A stretch of 64,000 nt of DNA from positions 1-64,000 of the forward strand of contig CABUZJ010000003.1 in assembly GCA_902496015.1 (NCBI GenBank). Direction: 5' to 3'. The DNA is from an uncultured Eubacteriales bacterium. Lineage in GTDB: Bacteria; Bacillota; Clostridia; Christensenellales; UBA1242. A model generated the notes under the pieces. That model was not told the origin of the DNA, did no database searches, and saw only the letters and a program-made list of their open reading frames with translations. Both the position numbers and the translations under genes were made by a program. Shown here in pieces: positions 25,770 through 34,739 of the stretch (its first letter is position 1; every line of letters starts with the position of its first letter).

Positions 25770-27803
25770 ATGAAAAAAATATTATGTGGTTTATTTTCAA
25801 TAATGTTAATGATAATATTTGCAGGATGCACAAATAGCACCAAAACATTAGCAAGAAATCTTGATAGCACAATAACTAATTTGATTTATTCAGTAAGCAA
25901 TTTAGATTTGTTAGATAAAACAACCATAAGTCAAGTAAAAGAATTAACCAATTCGTTAAATGGCATTACAACAAATAATAATAATCTAAGTGATATTGAT
26001 AATAATGAATGTACTTCTAAGAATACAAGTAAAATATCCGCATTACAAACTAACGCCGAAATTCAAAATATTATTAAAATTAAAACCGAACCAAAAATAA
26101 AAAATAAAGATTGTGATGGTTCTAATAAAGATTGCACTACTGCATTGCCAGATAAAGAAAATAATGCAAATCAACAAAATATATCAAATACAAATAATGA
26201 AAATAAAAACGCAATTTTAAACACAGAATGTGAAAATAATTCAAATAATATTGAAAATATAACTGAAAATGCAGAAAATTGTGATAAATGCGAAAATGAT
26301 AATGATTGTGATAAACAAGATGATAATATTTCAAATGATTCATTAACGCCAAATAATAATAGCTCAAACAATGAGCAGAATAACATTATTAATAACGAAA
26401 ATATAAAAGACAATCAAATTGAAGATTTTTCTAATATAGCTAATGGGATTACAGAAGATTCAACAGTAGACACCACTACACCTTTAACAAGTCTATACAC
26501 CAACTTAGAATTAAGTTCAAACAGAATTCAAGCATTAATAAATGATTTAGTTAATATAAGAACTGTTATAATGCTTTATATTAGTGATTTATATAATGGT
26601 AATATATCAATTTCACAACAAGAAATTAATGCAATAAATTCTTATGCTAATATAATAAAAGAGTCAACTGCATATTTAAGGTCTAATCGTGGAATGGTTA
26701 GAAACCATATAAACGAGGCTAATAATTTTTTAACAGATGGTAACAATTCAAGTCTTGCCAATTCTCACATAATAAGAGCTACTGAAACTTTAAATACAAG
26801 ATGTGCAAAACTCGAAGCTGCAATTATTGCCACATATAACATTGCTAATATAATAAAAAATAATATTGATGCTACATCTAACAATGAAAATATAAATGCT
26901 TCTGGTAATAATTTAGAAGAAACTGATAATATTGCTTCTGCTCTTTCAGGATTTGAAGGAAGTGGATTATTTGGTCAGAACTCTCCTAATTATTACATAA
27001 ATAATCCTATGAACATGGGTGTTAACGGAGGAAATTATTTTTATAATGGGAATTTAAATTATAACAACATGGGCTATGGTTATTATCCTTATAGTTATAA
27101 TAATTATGGTTATTATCCAAATATGAATATGAATGAATTTCCTATAAATAATGCTAATTATAATGTTGGATATAATGGTTATAATTATATGTTACCTAAT
27201 TACAATTTCGGTTATGGAAATTACAACTCTCCACAATATGGTAATTACGGTTATGGAAATAGTTTTAATAATTTTGGATATGAAAATTCTGTTAACCCTA
27301 TTATAGAAAAGAATAACAATGTTATTCCAAACTCTGGCAATTTAAATATTAATAGCACAAAAATGCCTAATGTTTTAACTGGTTTAGTTTCAAAAGACGA
27401 ACAAGAAAGTTTGATTGATGCCGAAAACCAATTAGAAGATAATTTACTTGATGAGAATAAATTGGCAATTTGTTCAGCAAATTTTATAGAAGATAATAAT
27501 GAAATTAATAATGAGAATAATAATTTACAGACATTAGAAAAAATACACGATGAAATTGATCCCGAATTTAGTGTTTCCCCTGAAAAACATATAACCCCAC
27601 ATTATCATAATGCTTATCAGGAAACAACAAGAAGAATTTTTGAAAAATATCAAAATAAAAGAAAGGATTTAACCCCTTCTCTTTATAATACAAAAAGTGC
27701 TAATGATGACTGTGGTTATATTGTAAATTTAAACGAAAAGGCACACAAAACACCATATAAAAATAATTCAAATGACATAATGACGCTTGAATATTTAAAA
27801 TAA
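25770..27803 (+). CDS. Asn/Tyr-rich putative lipoprotein of unknown function
   Basis: A 677-residue protein I do not recognise. It starts with a lipoprotein signal peptide with lipobox IFAGC (C20), so it is probably exported and lipid-anchored. Residues ~65-230 are Asn/Asp/Glu-rich and carry six Cys at 81-180. About 235-370 is a predicted helical block (LELSSNRIQALINDLVNIR onward). About 400-505 is Asn/Gly/Tyr-rich with phrases such as NNYGYYPNMN. A mixed charged tail follows. AAGGAG lies seven bases before the ATG. It sits alone between the divergent spoVA operon and the convergent sigF operon, so a sporulation or spore-surface role is possible, but nothing in the sequence proves it. Confidence 0.75.
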   Translation: MKKILCGLFSIMLMIIFAGCTNSTKTLARNLDSTITNLIYSVSNLDLLDKTTISQVKELTNSLNGITTNNNNLSDIDNNECTSKNTSKISALQTNAEIQNIIKIKTEPKIKNKDCDGSNKDCTTALPDKENNANQQNISNTNNENKNAILNTECENNSNNIENITENAENCDKCENDNDCDKQDDNISNDSLTPNNNSSNNEQNNIINNENIKDNQIEDFSNIANGITEDSTVDTTTPLTSLYTNLELSSNRIQALINDLVNIRTVIMLYISDLYNGNISISQQEINAINSYANIIKESTAYLRSNRGMVRNHINEANNFLTDGNNSSLANSHIIRATETLNTRCAKLEAAIIATYNIANIIKNNIDATSNNENINASGNNLEETDNIASALSGFEGSGLFGQNSPNYYINNPMNMGVNGGNYFYNGNLNYNNMGYGYYPYSYNNYGYYPNMNMNEFPINNANYNVGYNGYNYMLPNYNFGYGNYNSPQYGNYGYGNSFNNFGYENSVNPIIEKNNNVIPNSGNLNINSTKMPNVLTGLVSKDEQESLIDAENQLEDNLLDENKLAICSANFIEDNNEINNENNNLQTLEKIHDEIDPEFSVSPEKHITPHYHNAYQETTRRIFEKYQNKRKDLTPSLYNTKSANDDCGYIVNLNEKAHKTPYKNNSNDIMTLEYLK

Positions 27804-27843
27804 TTTATAATGAAATTCTTAATTTCTATTTATTTAATCTTAT

Positions 27844-27878
27844 AAAAAGCACTCAACCAAATTTATTGAGTGCTTTTT
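27844..27878. terminator. Strong bidirectional terminator (lipoprotein gene / sigF)
   Basis: 13-bp perfect stem AAAAAGCACTCAA/TTGAGTGCTTTTT with a nine-base loop. Confidence 0.9.
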
Positions 27879-27906
27879 ATTATTCATAATTTACATTCCA
27901 AATCTT

Positions 27907-28659
27907 TTATTCATTTAATTTTTTTCTTAAATTTTCAATTATTTTTGCTTCAATTCTAGAAACCTGAACCTGACTCACATTTAACATTTGTGCAACTTCT
28001 GCTTGTGTTTTTCCACGGAAATATCTAAGTAATAAAATTTTTTTATCTCTTTCAGGCAGTTTTTCAATTTCGTCTTTAAGTAGAAAATTATCTAAAATTT
28101 GTTCACTTTTATCATCTACAACAATTTTGTCTATTAAATGTGGACTATTTTCACTTTTATCATCTGTTTTTTCATAAAGTGATACAGTTTCTTTTGTGCT
28201 GTCTAAAGCAATAACTATGTCTTGTGGGTCTACATTAAAAATATCTGCTAATTGTTCGATAGTTGGTGAAGAGTTATTTGCTTTTTTATATTCATCAATA
28301 TATGTTTTGATTTTAACAGAAAGGCTTTTTATTGCTCTACTCACTTTTATCATGCCATCATCTCTTAAAAATCGCTTTATTTCTCCTGCAATCATTGGCA
28401 CGGCATATGTAGAAAATTTCACACCAAAACTCTCATCAAAATTTTTAATTGCTTTTAAAAAACCAACACAACCGAGTTGATAAAGGTCGTCATATTCAAC
28501 CCCTTTAAACTGATATCTTTTAAGCACAGATTTTATTAGTGGAAAATTTCCTGCGATTAATTTATTTTTTGCTTGCTCATTTCCAGCTTGAGCTAATTTT
28601 AATAATTCATTAGTTTCTTCAATTGAAAGGGGAATAAATTCTTCTTTTTCATTTTGCAT
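27907..28659 (-). CDS. sigF: Sporulation sigma factor SigF
   Basis: A 250-residue sigma-70 factor of the sporulation group, the first compartment-specific sigma, active in the forespore. Region 2: NFPLIKSVLKRYQFKGVEYDDLYQLGCVGFLKAI with FGVKFSTYAVPMIAGEIKRF. Region 3 in the middle. Region 4 helix-turn-helix: GKTQAEVAQMLNVSQVQVSRIE. It is third in spoIIAA-spoIIAB-sigF, starting three bases after the spoIIAB stop. SpoIIAB should hold it inactive until septation. Confidence 0.96.
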   Translation of the reverse strand: MQNEKEEFIPLSIEETNELLKLAQAGNEQAKNKLIAGNFPLIKSVLKRYQFKGVEYDDLYQLGCVGFLKAIKNFDESFGVKFSTYAVPMIAGEIKRFLRDDGMIKVSRAIKSLSVKIKTYIDEYKKANNSSPTIEQLADIFNVDPQDIVIALDSTKETVSLYEKTDDKSENSPHLIDKIVVDDKSEQILDNFLLKDEIEKLPERDKKILLLRYFRGKTQAEVAQMLNVSQVQVSRIEAKIIENLRKKLNE

Positions 28660-28662
28660 AAG

Positions 28663-29100
28663 CTACGACCTTATTATCTTTTTCATGTGAACAATAAGTC
28701 CACCATCTGGATTATTCATAACCTCAACACCGTCCATAAAACTTTCCATTAGTGTAAATCCCATGCCAGAGCGTTCTTCTTTTGCTTTGGTTGTAAAAAA
28801 TGGTTGTCTTGCTTGCTCAATGTTATCTATGCCACATCCATTATCTGCTATCGTAATATATGCCATATTGCCTAAAAGCCCCACAGATATCATCACTTTA
28901 CCTTTTTTCCCAGCATAGCCATGCACAATTGAATTTGTTACTGCTTCACTTACAGCAGTTTTTATATCACTTATTTCGCTTACAGATGGATTTAACTGCA
29001 CACAAAATGCAGCCACCATGCTTCTTGCAAATCCTTCGTTTTGCAAAATTGCATCAAAGTAAACAGTAAATTGATTTTCAAAAACTAAATCTTGTTTCAT
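28663..29100 (-). CDS. spoIIAB: Anti-sigma F factor SpoIIAB
   Basis: A 145-residue GHKL kinase that binds SigF and phosphorylates SpoIIAA. Seen: SEISDIKTAVSEAVTNSIVHGY (N box), ADNGCGI (G1), and RSGMGFTLMESFMD (G2). Length is the family's usual. Middle gene of the spoIIA operon, with AAGGAG seven bases before the ATG. Confidence 0.96.
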   Translation of the reverse strand: MKQDLVFENQFTVYFDAILQNEGFARSMVAAFCVQLNPSVSEISDIKTAVSEAVTNSIVHGYAGKKGKVMISVGLLGNMAYITIADNGCGIDNIEQARQPFFTTKAKEERSGMGFTLMESFMDGVEVMNNPDGGLIVHMKKIIRS

Positions 29101-29111
29101 AATTTTCTCCT

Positions 29112-29432
29112 TTAACCCACTAATTTTGGCATTATATTATAAATACCACTCATTTTTAAAATTTTATCAACATGTCCTGTTGCATTTTTTATTGCAATGG
29201 CAATACCATTTTTACAAAACTTGTTATACCTAGCAAGTAAAACTCCAATTCCTGTGCTATCCATAAAAGAAACCTTAGAAAAATCTAAAATCAATTTGGC
29301 AGAGCCAATGCTTTCCATATCTTTTAATATTGTATCTAACGATAGCCTTACATGCTCTGCCGTAAATTCATCTAATTCGCCCGACAAACAAGCAATAACT
29401 GTGTCATCAATATTTTTATATGTTATTTCCAT
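29112..29432 (-). CDS. spoIIAA: Anti-sigma F antagonist SpoIIAA
   Basis: A 106-residue STAS-domain protein. The phosphorylatable Ser lies in VSFMDSTGIGVLLARY. Dephosphorylated by SpoIIE after septation, it displaces SigF from SpoIIAB. First gene of the operon, with AAAGGGGG before its ATG. No clear sigma-H or 0A-box pair was found in the 250 bases upstream. Confidence 0.96.
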   Translation of the reverse strand: MEITYKNIDDTVIACLSGELDEFTAEHVRLSLDTILKDMESIGSAKLILDFSKVSFMDSTGIGVLLARYNKFCKNGIAIAIKNATGHVDKILKMSGIYNIMPKLVG

Positions 29433-29636
29433 TACTTCCCCCTTTGCTTTATTATGTTAACAAAAAAAACAAAAATAATAAGACAAGAAAAATGGCTTAA
29501 TATAAAAGATTTTATATAATAAGGAACAATAAAATACTTATTTTGGTTTAATTGAATTTAAAAAAGAAAATTTTATATTTTACAATTATGTTAATTAAAT
29601 AGTTATGCTTAATTGCATTAATTTTTTGAATAATAA

Positions 29637-29668
29637 AAAAGTCAACACGATTAACTGTGTTGACTTTT
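29637..29668. terminator. Bidirectional terminator downstream of the 181-residue protein
   Basis: 12-bp perfect stem AAAAGTCAACAC/GTGTTGACTTTT with an eight-base loop. Confidence 0.85.
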
Positions 29669-29688
29669 TATTATCTATAATTTAAGGT

Positions 29689-30234
29689 TTATAAGCCTTT
29701 TTCATGGTTATATTCTAATCTATAATTTTTATTCATAGTAGAATTTAGAGATATTTCAGCATCTTTGAAAAAGTTGACAAGTTTTTCTTTCATGATATTA
29801 TTGCTTGACTTACTTCTTCCATCATATGAAATATTTTTTATAAAAATTTTATATCTATCATATCTTCGCTCAGCATTAATATCACCTTTTATATCTATTG
29901 CTATAAAATTATCATGCTTAGTTATTAATGCAAATTTTTGTTTGCTATCTATGGTATTATCATCATCAATTATAAGTATTCTTTCATTATTAAGCAATGA
30001 GCATAATGGAGAATAAAGTGGGTCATTTTCTTTAAATATAAATCTTAAACTTTCGGTGTTTAAAGCTGAAAAAGCATTTATTTCTATGTCATCCCACATT
30101 GAAAAACGAATAAAAGAATTTTGTCCTATTTTAACAATTTTTGTTATTGTAATCATTGGGGCACAATATTGTTCTGGATCTTTATCAAAAGTGTACTCAC
30201 CATCAAATACACTTATTTTCTCATATCTATTCAT
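29689..30234 (-). CDS. Hypothetical protein
   Basis: A 181-residue soluble protein with no motif I recognise. No signal peptide, membrane helix or Cys cluster. It has a mixed alpha/beta character (LLNNERILIIDDDN and KFALITKHDNFIAIDIKG) and begins MNRYEKISVFDGEYTF. The frame is closed by a strong terminator and preceded by the tRNA operon's terminator, so it is a separate unit between the tRNAs and spoIIA. Confidence 0.65.
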   Translation of the reverse strand: MNRYEKISVFDGEYTFDKDPEQYCAPMITITKIVKIGQNSFIRFSMWDDIEINAFSALNTESLRFIFKENDPLYSPLCSLLNNERILIIDDDNTIDSKQKFALITKHDNFIAIDIKGDINAERRYDRYKIFIKNISYDGRSKSSNNIMKEKLVNFFKDAEISLNSTMNKNYRLEYNHEKGL

Positions 30235-30267
30235 TATTATTTACGCTACTCTAAATATTTAAAAATT

Positions 30268-30311
30268 AAATAAAAAATCTAAATTAAAAGTATACCTTAA
30301 AATTTAGATTT
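30268..30311 (-). terminator. Terminator of the six-tRNA operon
   Basis: AAATCTAAAT/ATTTAGATTT stem (10 bp) with a 17-base loop, then TTTATTT on the minus strand, just past tRNA-Tyr. Confidence 0.7.
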
Positions 30312-30315
30312 TTAT

Positions 30316-30400
30316 TGGTGGGAGGTGGTGGATTCGAACCACCGAAGACGAAGTCAACGGATTTACAGTCCGCCCCATTTGGCCGCTCTGGAAACCTCCC
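30316..30400 (-). tRNA. tRNA-Tyr (GTA)
   Basis: 85-nt class II tRNA with a long variable arm; anticodon loop CTGTAAA; acceptor GGGAGGT; encoded CCA. Last of six tRNAs read on the minus strand. Confidence 0.96.
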
Positions 30401-30435
30401 TAAATTATTAATACCGAATAGTGTATTCGGTATTT

Positions 30436-30510
30436 TGGAGCCGGTGGTCGGAATCGAACCAACAACCGTCTGATTACAAGTCAGATGCTCTACCATTGAG
30501 CCACACCGGC
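30436..30510 (-). tRNA. tRNA-Thr (TGT)
   Basis: Acceptor GCCGGTG; anticodon loop CTTGTAA gives TGT; T-loop GGTTCGATTCC; encoded CCA. Confidence 0.96.
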
Positions 30511-30573
30511 AAATTTATTAAGTTAATCAAATTGAATGCGGGCTAAGATTTAACTTCGCTCCGCATCAATTCT

Positions 30574-30649
<76 letters not shown>

Positions 30650-30673
30650 ATAAGGTGCTAAGCACATTAATTT

Positions 30674-30750
30674 TGGCGACTCGGAAGGGACTTGAACCCT
30701 CGACCTCTAGCGTGACAGGCTAGCGTTCTAACCAGCTGAACTACCGAGCC
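30674..30750 (-). tRNA. tRNA-Asp (GTC)
   Basis: Acceptor GGCTCGG; anticodon loop CTGTCAC gives GTC; G discriminator; encoded CCA. Confidence 0.96.
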
Positions 30751-30758
30751 AACTTATG

Positions 30759-30835
30759 TGGTGGGCCTTCACGGACTTGAACCGCGGACCGACCGGTTAT
30801 GAGCCGGTTGCTCTAACCAACTGAGCTAAAGGCCC
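30759..30835 (-). tRNA. tRNA-Met (CAT), elongator type
   Basis: Acceptor GGGCCTT paired fully with AAGGCCC (position 1-72 is G-C, unlike initiator tRNA); anticodon loop CTCATAA; encoded CCA. A tRNA-Ile2 (lysidine) cannot be excluded by anticodon alone. Confidence 0.9.
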
Positions 30836-30859
30836 ACACTTATAACAAAAGATAGAATT

Positions 30860-30936
30860 TGGTCGGGGTGAAGAGACTCGAACTCCCGGCCCCACGGACC
30901 CAAACCGCGTGCGCTACCAAACTGCGCTACACCCCG
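30860..30936 (-). tRNA. tRNA-Pro (TGG)
   Basis: Acceptor CGGGGTG; anticodon loop TTTGGGT gives TGG; encoded CCA. First gene of the six-tRNA operon. Confidence 0.96.
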
Positions 30937-30961
30937 ATATATCTTTTGCGTTGACTTGTAT

Positions 30962-30990
30962 AGAATACTATAAAAAAACTTTATTGTCAA
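30962..30990 (-). promoter_or_regulatory. Promoter of the six-tRNA operon
   Basis: Minus strand: consensus TTGACA (30985-30990), 17-bp spacer, TATTCT (30962-30967), about 26 bases before tRNA-Pro. Confidence 0.7.
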
Positions 30991-31059
30991 TTATTTTGAC
31001 AAAAATTTTTATAATTTATTTACTACCGCAACCAAAAAGATATACTAATAGATTTTTTA

Positions 31060-31677
31060 TTATTTTTCCAACTGAATTTCTGTCTTATTTGTTTTTTGAG
31101 ATATAATTTCATAAATGTCATTAGGACAATTTGCAAAGTTTACATTACTTGGTAAAATTTCTTTATATTGTTTATTATGTGGAGCTGATATCAAAATACT
31201 ATCTATTCCTTTTGCACTTAAATTATGTATTACATTAATATTATCGTCTATAAAAATATCCACATTATATTTTAAACAATTTTGCACTTTATCGGTATCC
31301 CTGCAAATTATTTTATCAAATTTAATCCCTTTTTCTTTTAACCACAAAAAAGATAAAACATATGGATTAACACATTTTAAATCACTCGCTCCTCTTGCGG
31401 TGATTAATATTATTTTATGCCCATCAGCCTTTAGTTTGTCTATTACTTCTTTTATATTTCCGTTTAAATCACCATTTTTTAAAACATCAACAGCAATAAT
31501 ATCCCAAAATTTATTTGCCTCTTTATTAGAAATTCCAAACTTTTCAAGCATACCAAATTTTTCAGGATATTTCATAATAGTTGGCAAACCATTATCTTCC
31601 AAGTATTTAATTGCTAGTCCATATTCATAATTAAAAGGGTTCGTTATAGTGTAATCAATATCAAATCCTATATTCAT
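31060..31677 (-). CDS. HAD-superfamily hydrolase, 5'-nucleotidase (NT5C)-like
   Basis: A 205-residue HAD phosphatase. Motif I is FDIDYTITNP at residues 4-13 (nucleophile and acid-base Asp), motif II ILITARG, motif III/IV DIFIDDNINV. The layout matches the deoxy-5'-nucleotidase C group, a cytosolic nucleotide phosphatase. The substrate is not proven. It follows the ABC-F gene by 16 bases and is probably co-transcribed with it. Confidence 0.8.
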   Translation of the reverse strand: MNIGFDIDYTITNPFNYEYGLAIKYLEDNGLPTIMKYPEKFGMLEKFGISNKEANKFWDIIAVDVLKNGDLNGNIKEVIDKLKADGHKIILITARGASDLKCVNPYVLSFLWLKEKGIKFDKIICRDTDKVQNCLKYNVDIFIDDNINVIHNLSAKGIDSILISAPHNKQYKEILPSNVNFANCPNDIYEIISQKTNKTEIQLEK

Positions 31678-31693
31678 TTATTTTTCTCTTTTA

Positions 31694-33274
31694 TTAATCT
31701 ATTTCTAAATATTCATTATATGTAGTTTGTTTATCATAAACCTTTGTTTTATCAATCACAATAATTCTATTTGCAACTGTTTGCATTAATTCATGGTCGT
31801 GCGTTGTAAATAGCATTGGAGAATTATAATTTATCATGCCTTTATTAAGAGCCGTTATGCTTTCAAGGTCCAGATGATTAGTTGGCTCATCTAAGATTAA
31901 AACGTTACCCGCTTTAAGCATAGCCCGCGCAAGCATACATCTTACTTTTTCGCCACCACTTAAAACTTTTGCTTTTTTGTTCCCTTCTTCCCCAGTAAAC
32001 AACATTCTTCCTAGCCAACTTCTTAAATATGTTTGGTCTTTTTCTTTACTAAATTGAGCAAGCCAGTCAACCAAATTCAAATCGCAATTTTCAAAATATT
32101 TGTCATTATTTTCTGGTAAATAACTAACTGTGGTGGTTGCTCCCCATTTAAATTCTCCACTATCTGCCTTTTCTTCACCAACTAATATTTTAAAAAGCAT
32201 TGTAATCACATTTGCTCTATCACATAAAAATGCAATTTTATCTTCTTTTGTAACAACAAATGAAAGATTTTCAAAGAAGCCTTTTTTTGTTAAATTTTCA
32301 ACTCTTAAAACTTCATTTCCAACTTCTCTTTCAGGTCTGAAATCTATATATGGATATTTCCTGCTAGATGGTTTTATGTCTATAAAAGTAAGTTTTTCTA
32401 ATTCTTTTTTTCTGCTTGTTGCTTGCTTACTTTTACTTGCATTAGCACTAAATCTAGCAATAAATTCTTGCAATTCTTTTGCTCGCTGTTCACTTTTTTT
32501 ATTCTGTTCTTTTGCTTGGCGCGCTAAAAGTTGACTTGTTTCATACCAAAAGTCATAATTACCTACATACATATTAATTTTCCCAAAATCGACATCACAA
32601 ATATGCGTGCAAATTTTATTCAAAAAATATCTATTATGTGAAACAACTATTACCGTATTTTCAAAATTAAGTAAATAATTTTCAAGCCAATTTACAGTTT
32701 TTGCATCTAAGTTATTTGTTGGTTCGTCTAGTATCAAAATGCCTGGGTTCATAAATAAAGCTTTTGCAAGCAAAACTTTAACTTTTATTTTAGGTTCAAC
32801 ATCTTTCATTAAGCTATAAAAAATTTCTTTAGGAACACCTAATTCGGCAAGCAAATTTTGTGCTTCACTTTCTGCTTCATAACCATTCATTTCAATAAAT
32901 TCATTTTCAAGTTCTCCAACCCTTATACCATCTTCATCGGTATATTCTTCGGTTGCAAGTTTAGCATATAAAGCGTCTTTTTCGTTTCGAACATCTACTA
33001 AATGTTTATGCCCCATTATAACCGTTTCTGTAACAGTGTAATCGTCAAACTCGTTTTGATTTTGCGATAACACACTCATTCTTTTGCCTCGTTCTATTAT
33101 AATTTCGCCACTACTTGGCTCAATTTGTCCGCTTAACAATTTTAAAAAGGTTGATTTTCCCGCACCATTAGCTCCAATTATTCCATAACAATTACCTTTA
33201 TCAAATCTTAAATTAACATCTTCAAAAAGCACTCTACCACCAAATTGAAGTCTAACATTATTACATTGTATCAC
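31694..33274 (-). CDS. ABC-F family ATPase (YkpA/YbiT-like)
   Basis: A 526-residue protein with two ABC ATPase domains and no membrane segment. Domain 1: GANGAGKSTFLKLLSGQ and ILDEPTNNLDAKT, with a divergent signature (PKIKVKVLLAKAL) typical of YkpA/YbiT. Domain 2: LSGGEKVRCMLARAM and ILDEPTNHLDLES. A charged linker lies between. ABC-F proteins act on the ribosome, in translation control or antibiotic protection; the YkpA type is a housekeeping subgroup rather than a resistance determinant. The start is GTG, with AAGGAG eight bases upstream. Confidence 0.92.
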   Translation of the reverse strand: MIQCNNVRLQFGGRVLFEDVNLRFDKGNCYGIIGANGAGKSTFLKLLSGQIEPSSGEIIIERGKRMSVLSQNQNEFDDYTVTETVIMGHKHLVDVRNEKDALYAKLATEEYTDEDGIRVGELENEFIEMNGYEAESEAQNLLAELGVPKEIFYSLMKDVEPKIKVKVLLAKALFMNPGILILDEPTNNLDAKTVNWLENYLLNFENTVIVVSHNRYFLNKICTHICDVDFGKINMYVGNYDFWYETSQLLARQAKEQNKKSEQRAKELQEFIARFSANASKSKQATSRKKELEKLTFIDIKPSSRKYPYIDFRPEREVGNEVLRVENLTKKGFFENLSFVVTKEDKIAFLCDRANVITMLFKILVGEEKADSGEFKWGATTTVSYLPENNDKYFENCDLNLVDWLAQFSKEKDQTYLRSWLGRMLFTGEEGNKKAKVLSGGEKVRCMLARAMLKAGNVLILDEPTNHLDLESITALNKGMINYNSPMLFTTHDHELMQTVANRIIVIDKTKVYDKQTTYNEYLEID

Positions 33275-33355
33275 TTTAATTTCTCCTTATTTATCTAGTT
33301 AAGCATAACAAATTAAATAAATATTGTCAATCTTTGTTAAAAATAAAATTAAGTA

Positions 33356-34450
33356 TTAAATTTTATTATTTTTTATTTTCTCCCATGAAAATTCATCCCT
33401 TCCAAAGTGTCCAAAACAAGCAGTCTTTTTATAAATAGGTTTTAGCAAATTTAACTCTTTTATTATATTATCTATACTAAAATCGAAATTATTTCTAACA
33501 TAATCACGAATTTGCTTAAAAGGCACTTTATTTGTTTTAAAACAATCTATATATATTGAAGTGGCATTTTCTTTACCTATAACATAAGTGGCCTGTATTT
33601 CACAATTATCGGCTAAACCATGGGCAACTATGTTTTTTGCCACATATCTAGCATAATAAGCACCTGACCTGTCAACTTTCGTTGCATTTTTTGAACTAAA
33701 ACAACCCCCACCAACTCTACCTATTGAACCATAACTATCAACAACAATTTTACGCCCCACACAACCACTGTCAGCAAAAGAACCCCAAATTGTAAATTTT
33801 CCACTTGGATTGATTTCAAATTTTGTTTTTTCATTAATAAAGTTCTCATATTCTTTTAAAACAGGATTAATGACTTCTGTTTTTATTATTTCTTTTATTT
33901 GATTAATATTTAATTCTTTACTATGAGAAACACTAATTAAAATCATTGAAATGTATAATGGCTTTTTATTTTCATAACAAACAGAAACTTGACTTTTAGC
34001 GTCTGCATAAAAATTATCAGTTAGTTTTCTAAATTCTTCATATTTCTGCATTAGTTTGTTTGCTATTACTATTGTAAGTGGCATATATTCTTTTGTTTCA
34101 TTTGTAGCATAACCAAAAACTATTCCTTGATCATTTGCACAAAGTTTTTTCTTGACGACTGCCTGATTAATGTCTGCACTTTGTTTACTAATTTCTTTAA
34201 TAATTTTAAATTCATTTTTATAACCAATATCTTTTAATGTATCTTTTGCAATTTTATCATAATCAATTATTGCATTTGTAGTTGCTTCTCCATAAACAAA
34301 CAATTTATCATTTTTTATAGCACATTCAACTGCCATTTGACTAGATTCATCTTGTCTTAATGCCTCGTCTAAAAAGGCATCTGCTATTGTGTCACAGGTT
34401 TTATCTGGGTGACCAATATTAACACTTTCACTTGTAATAATTTTTTTCAT
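33356..34450 (-). CDS. metK: S-adenosylmethionine synthetase
   Basis: A 364-residue enzyme making SAM from methionine and ATP. Seen: TSESVNIGHPDKTCD, GEATTNA, ANDQGIVFGYA, ADAKSQVSV, VGRKIVVDSYG, and KNATKVDRSGAYYARYVAKN. The usual GGPxGDAGLTGRK motif reads WGSFADSGCVGRK and GGGAFSGKD reads GGGCFSSKN, so it is a diverged MetK, but the catalytic Asp, Lys and Arg are kept. The frame is open 96 bases further upstream through the riboswitch; the ATG at 34450 has GGGAG before it and the family start MKKIITSES. It is controlled by the upstream SAM-I riboswitch. Confidence 0.94.
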   Translation of the reverse strand: MKKIITSESVNIGHPDKTCDTIADAFLDEALRQDESSQMAVECAIKNDKLFVYGEATTNAIIDYDKIAKDTLKDIGYKNEFKIIKEISKQSADINQAVVKKKLCANDQGIVFGYATNETKEYMPLTIVIANKLMQKYEEFRKLTDNFYADAKSQVSVCYENKKPLYISMILISVSHSKELNINQIKEIIKTEVINPVLKEYENFINEKTKFEINPSGKFTIWGSFADSGCVGRKIVVDSYGSIGRVGGGCFSSKNATKVDRSGAYYARYVAKNIVAHGLADNCEIQATYVIGKENATSIYIDCFKTNKVPFKQIRDYVRNNFDFSIDNIIKELNLLKPIYKKTACFGHFGRDEFSWEKIKNNKI

Positions 34451-34486
34451 ATATTTACTCCCTTTAATTTTTTCCATAAAGAAAGC

Positions 34487-34551
34487 AATAAAAAAGCCAT
34501 CGATACCGATGGTCATAATAATCATAAAATTAATTATCAACACCATCGGTC
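34487..34551 (-). promoter_or_regulatory. Expression platform of the SAM-I riboswitch (terminator/antiterminator)
   Basis: On the minus strand CCATCG/CGATGG forms a short stem followed by CTTTTTTATT, a rho-independent terminator. ACCATCGGT within it can instead pair perfectly (9 bp) with ACCGATGGT at the 3' edge of the aptamer, forming an antiterminator. SAM binding would free the terminator. Confidence 0.85.
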
Positions 34552-34624
34552 AGCCATTAGCACCTTAGCAAATTGCTAGGTTGCTGAACGGTCATAGGGG
34601 CTGTCCCTCGCGTTCTCTTCATGG
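34541..34624 (-). promoter_or_regulatory. SAM-I (S-box) riboswitch aptamer
   Basis: Minus-strand sequence carries the S-box core: GAAGAGA, then GAGGGA, CCCTATGA, CAGCAACC, a hairpin arm, and AAGGTGCTAA, followed by the closing P1 strand CGATGG. It lies about 90 bases before metK, a standard S-box target. High SAM should stop metK transcription. Confidence 0.95.
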
Positions 34625-34739
34625 ATATTTTTAATATAACATAAAATTTTGTAAATGTATAGTTTTTTATAAAAGATTTTTTAAATTTATGTTTAAAACA
34701 AAGATTAATGGTTAAACTATGCATAAAGGGGAGATATAA

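Noticed and set aside
26137..26413. Two minus-strand open frames rich in Tyr, His and Phe
   Set aside because: Mirrors of the Asn/Asp-rich part of the lipoprotein gene, without start sites.
27050..27260. DNA repeat array or CRISPR
   Set aside because: The repetitive look comes from Asn/Tyr/Gly codons in an open reading frame; no regular spacer-repeat pattern.
30284..30496. 70-residue minus-strand open frame
   Set aside because: It runs through tRNA-Tyr and part of tRNA-Thr; not a gene.
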